Source of the DNA: an uncultured Streptomyces sp.
GTDB taxonomy: Bacteria > Actinomycetota > Actinomycetes > Streptomycetales > Streptomycetaceae
Assembly: GCA_946480485.1 (NCBI GenBank)
Contig: CAMLJW010000245.1
Coordinates: forward strand, 1-7,800
Length of the DNA: 7,800 nt
Reading direction: 5' to 3'
In this document: piece after piece, positions 6,216-7,800 of the stretch
How positions within the stretch are numbered: the stretch's first letter is position 1
Layout: each line of letters begins with the position of its first letter
Translations under genes and position numbers: made by a program
Notes under the pieces: model-generated
The model's input: the letters and a program-made list of their open reading frames with translations, nothing else
What the model was told of the DNA's origin: nothing
Database searches by the model: none

Positions 6216-6854
6216 TCAGTTCCAGGCGGAGTACGAGGTGAAACCGTGGGAGTCGGCGAACTGCTCGCCGACATCGTCGAGGTCCTCGGGGAGCAGGCTC
6301 CACACAATGAAGTCGGTGCGCAGGTCGGCCCAGCCCCCGTCCTCGGTACGGGTGCGCGCTATACAGGCGCCGCGCAGGACGCCCTCGCTGATGCAGCCGA
6401 TCTTCTGGGCAACCTGTTGGGAGGCGGTGTTGTCCGCCGCCGTACGCAACTCCAGGCGCTCGAACTTCTGGTCGCGCAGCAGCCATTGCGCGGTGGCGAT
6501 GGCGGCCTCGGACGCGTAGCCCTCGCCGCGGGCCCAGTGGGCGATGATGTACGACATCTCGGTGGACCGCACATGCCAGTTCGTCCTGCCGAGCCGGATG
6601 AGGCCGACCAGGCGCTGGGTGAGGAACTCGGTGACGGCGAGATCGAGGCCACGGCCCGCTGTGCGCTCGGTGGGAGCGTACTCACTGACCCAGGCGCGGG
6701 CGCAGTTCTCGGTGAAGGGCTGGGGCACCGACGTCCAGGCTCCGACCAGTTCGTCGTTCATCATCGCGGTGAGTGCCGGAACGTCGTCGTCCGCGAGAGG
6801 GCGCAGCACCAACCGCTCCGTGCTGAGGGAGATGTCGGGGAAGGTGTTAGTCAT
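6216..6854 (-). CDS. GNAT-family N-acetyltransferase, RimJ/RimL type
   Basis: This is a 212-residue acetyltransferase that probably transfers an acetyl group from acetyl-CoA to an amine; the acceptor cannot be told from sequence. It begins with the family pattern LSTERLVLRPLADDDVPAL (9-27). The acetyl-CoA pyrophosphate-binding motif is RGEGYASEA (109-117). The C-terminal half carries NTASQQVAQKIGCISEGVLRG (142-162), typical of proteins acting on ribosomal N-termini, antibiotics or small amines. The start is ATG at 6854 with GGAG at 6864-6861, six bases away. The frame is open further upstream, but with no better ribosome binding site. After the domain there is a tail of about 25 residues ending in SAWN. 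It is transcribed toward cobL and divergently from the membrane genes. A cobalamin role is not shown; general Streptomyces neighbourhood is an equally good explanation. Confidence 0.85.
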   Translation of the reverse strand: MTNTFPDISLSTERLVLRPLADDDVPALTAMMNDELVGAWTSVPQPFTENCARAWVSEYAPTERTAGRGLDLAVTEFLTQRLVGLIRLGRTNWHVRSTEMSYIIAHWARGEGYASEAAIATAQWLLRDQKFERLELRTAADNTASQQVAQKIGCISEGVLRGACIARTRTEDGGWADLRTDFIVWSLLPEDLDDVGEQFADSHGFTSYSAWN

Positions 6855-7023
6855 GCGCCGCTCCGTAACCTTCAGGGACCGTCGGGCCTGCTGAACTGCC
6901 CAGCATGCAGCATGGAGGCACCGAACTGCACCACGGGGTCCTCCCCCCACAAACGTGCCGGTCCAGCTCGTACGGCCTCGGACCTGCGGTGGGCACCACA
7001 AGGATCATCAGGGCCGTGTGCCC

Positions 7024-7066
7024 CTCCCGCGGACCCGGGGGCGGGAGCATCGGGTCTTTTGGCCCG
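7024..7066. repeat. Two adjacent hairpins upstream of the membrane gene pair
   Basis: CTCCCGC (7024-7030) and GCGGGAG (7041-7047) form a perfect 7-bp stem with a 10-base loop. Immediately after, CGGGTC (7051-7056) and GGCCCG (7061-7066) form a 6-bp stem (one T-G pair) around a TTTT loop. They end four bases before the proposed -10 hexamer of the 7082 gene, in the -35 region. They may be an operator. They could also end plus-strand read-through, but no T-tail follows. Confidence 0.35.
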
Positions 7067-7069
7067 TAA

Positions 7070-7075
7070 TAGGGT
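7070..7075 (+). promoter_or_regulatory. Probable -10 element (TAGGGT) of a leaderless promoter for the 7082 gene
   Basis: TAGGGT fits the TAGRRT -10 consensus of Streptomyces housekeeping promoters. It is followed by six bases and then ATG at 7082, so the predicted transcription start is the A of the start codon, the classic arrangement of leaderless actinobacterial genes. No TTGAC-like -35 box is seen. The same stretch contains AGGG (7071-7074), which could act as a weak ribosome binding site if the true promoter lies further upstream. Confidence 0.5.
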
Positions 7076-7081
7076 CACAGC

Positions 7082-7441
7082 ATGCTTGCTGCCCTGACGG
7101 TGGCGACCGCCGTCGCCGCGCTCGTGCTCGCCGCGTGGTGCGGCTGGGCCGCATACCGTGACCAGCCGACCAAGGACTGGCACTTCATCGGTATGGCCGT
7201 GGTGTCGCTGCTCGCTCTGGTCCAGCTCGGAGTCGGGATCGTCCAGCTGGCGCACGGCGAGAGGCCGGAGCGGGGCACGACGATCTTCGTGGCGTATCTG
7301 ATCGGCTCCTTCGCCTGCATCCCGGCGGCGGGTTTCATGTCGCTGGCGGAGCGCACCCGCTGGGGCTCGGTGACGGTCGCGGCCGGTGGTGTGGTGCTCG
7401 CCGTGCTTCAGGTACGGCTCTATGACATCTGGGGAGGCTGA
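7082..7441 (+). CDS. Small four-helix integral membrane protein, function unknown
   Basis: I do not recognise a characterised family. The 119-residue protein has four hydrophobic stretches: about 2-24, 35-57, 67-87 and 95-113. Charged loops lie between them (RDQPTKDWH at 26-34, HGERPERG at 58-65, ERTRW at 90-94). The first helix begins at residue 2, with no separate signal peptide. The upstream ribosome binding site is poor (AGGG at best), while a TAGGGT hexamer lies just before the ATG, which suggests leaderless translation. The gene ends in TGA one base before the GTG of the next membrane gene, so the two are almost certainly co-transcribed and translationally coupled, and may form a complex. 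The pair is divergent from the acetyltransferase and cobalamin genes. A conserved Streptomyces membrane protein is the safe description; no enzymatic residues stand out. Confidence 0.8.
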   Translation: MLAALTVATAVAALVLAAWCGWAAYRDQPTKDWHFIGMAVVSLLALVQLGVGIVQLAHGERPERGTTIFVAYLIGSFACIPAAGFMSLAERTRWGSVTVAAGGVVLAVLQVRLYDIWGG

Positions 7442-7442
7442 G

Positions 7443-7800
7443 GTGACGGCAGCCGAGCAGAAACCGCCGCGGACGCGGCTCATCGGCGGTCCGGGCATGC
7501 TGCTGGTCTGGCTGTACGGCGTGATGGTCGTCGGTGCCGTCTCGCGCTCCGTCGTGCAGATCGCGACGGAGTTCGACCAGGCCCCGCTCGCCTACTCGCT
7601 CTCCGCGGTCGCGGGCCTCGTGTACGGCTTCATCACGTACTCGCTCGTCCGCGGCGGCGAGACGGCCCGCAAGGCGGCACTGCTGTGCTGCGCCGCCGAG
7701 CTCGCAGGCGTGCTGACCGTCGGTACCTGGACCCTCGCGGAACCATCCGCCTTTCCCGACGCCACGGTGGTGGCCCGCCGCGCCGCGGATGGAAAGCTCT
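7443..7800 (+). CDS. Integral membrane protein, function unknown (partial, C-terminus off the right edge)
   Basis: The first 119 residues are visible and the frame is open at the window edge. The start is GTG at 7443, supported by a strong ribosome binding site GGGGAGG (7431-7437) five bases away, which lies inside the last codons of the upstream gene. A short basic cytoplasmic tail (QKPPRTR, 6-12) is followed by hydrophobic segments at about 18-40, 48-69 and 77-98. This fits an N-terminus-inside topology. After the third segment the sequence turns polar (FPDATVVARRAADGKL), so an extracytoplasmic region may follow. The upstream gene's stop and this start are one base apart, indicating translational coupling. 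I recognise no known family. Confidence 0.8.
   Translation, partial: MTAAEQKPPRTRLIGGPGMLLVWLYGVMVVGAVSRSVVQIATEFDQAPLAYSLSAVAGLVYGFITYSLVRGGETARKAALLCCAAELAGVLTVGTWTLAEPSAFPDATVVARRAADGKL

Noticed and set aside
4637..6241. A 534-codon open frame on the plus strand across cobL
   Set aside because: It is antisense to cobL, which has clear CbiE and CbiT motifs. The translation has no recognisable domain and no good ribosome binding site was seen.
6901..6914. Direct repeat CAGCATG twice in tandem upstream of the acetyltransferase
   Set aside because: Two copies of seven bases are easily due to chance, and nothing links them to a promoter or operator.
6872..7498. A 208-codon minus-strand open frame over the divergent spacer and the first membrane gene
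   Set aside because: It overlaps the well-supported membrane gene and the acetyltransferase upstream region, and its Arg/His-rich translation looks like a shadow.

Overview
The window is high-GC actinobacterial DNA, most likely Streptomyces. The coding regions are GC-rich with strong third-position bias, the ribosome binding sites are GGAG/GAGG types, one gene starts with GTG, and the gene set matches the late cobalamin (vitamin B12) biosynthesis neighbourhood I know from Streptomyces chromosomes. The genus is inferred from style and gene content and was not checked by a search.

Positions 1-6854 hold four genes on the minus strand. In transcription order they are a RimJ/RimL-type GNAT acetyltransferase (6854-6216), cobL (6100-4889, a CbiE-CbiT fusion that methylates and decarboxylates precorrin-6y), a very large BluB-CobT fusion (4553-1062), and cobA (836 to beyond the left edge, a CysG-like precorrin-2 dehydrogenase domain joined to uroporphyrinogen-III methyltransferase). 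The spacers between them are 115, 335 and 225 bases. They hold several inverted repeats but no B12 riboswitch that I can recognise. Positions 7082-7800 run the other way and carry two tightly coupled small membrane protein genes of unknown function. The second leaves the right edge.

The three cobalamin enzymes act at separate points of one pathway. CobA makes precorrin-2 at the entry to the corrin branch. CobL acts on precorrin-6y in the ring-contraction and methylation stage. The BluB domain makes 5,6-dimethylbenzimidazole (DMB), the lower base, and the CobT domain activates that base to alpha-ribazole phosphate for the final assembly.

The most unusual item is the fusion protein. About 590 residues of Ala/Pro/Glu/Gln-rich, nearly lysine-free, probably disordered sequence precede its BluB domain. 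This makes the protein 1163 residues, about twice the combined length of the two enzymes. A second point of interest is the 7082 gene, whose -10-like hexamer lies six bases before the ATG, as in leaderless genes.
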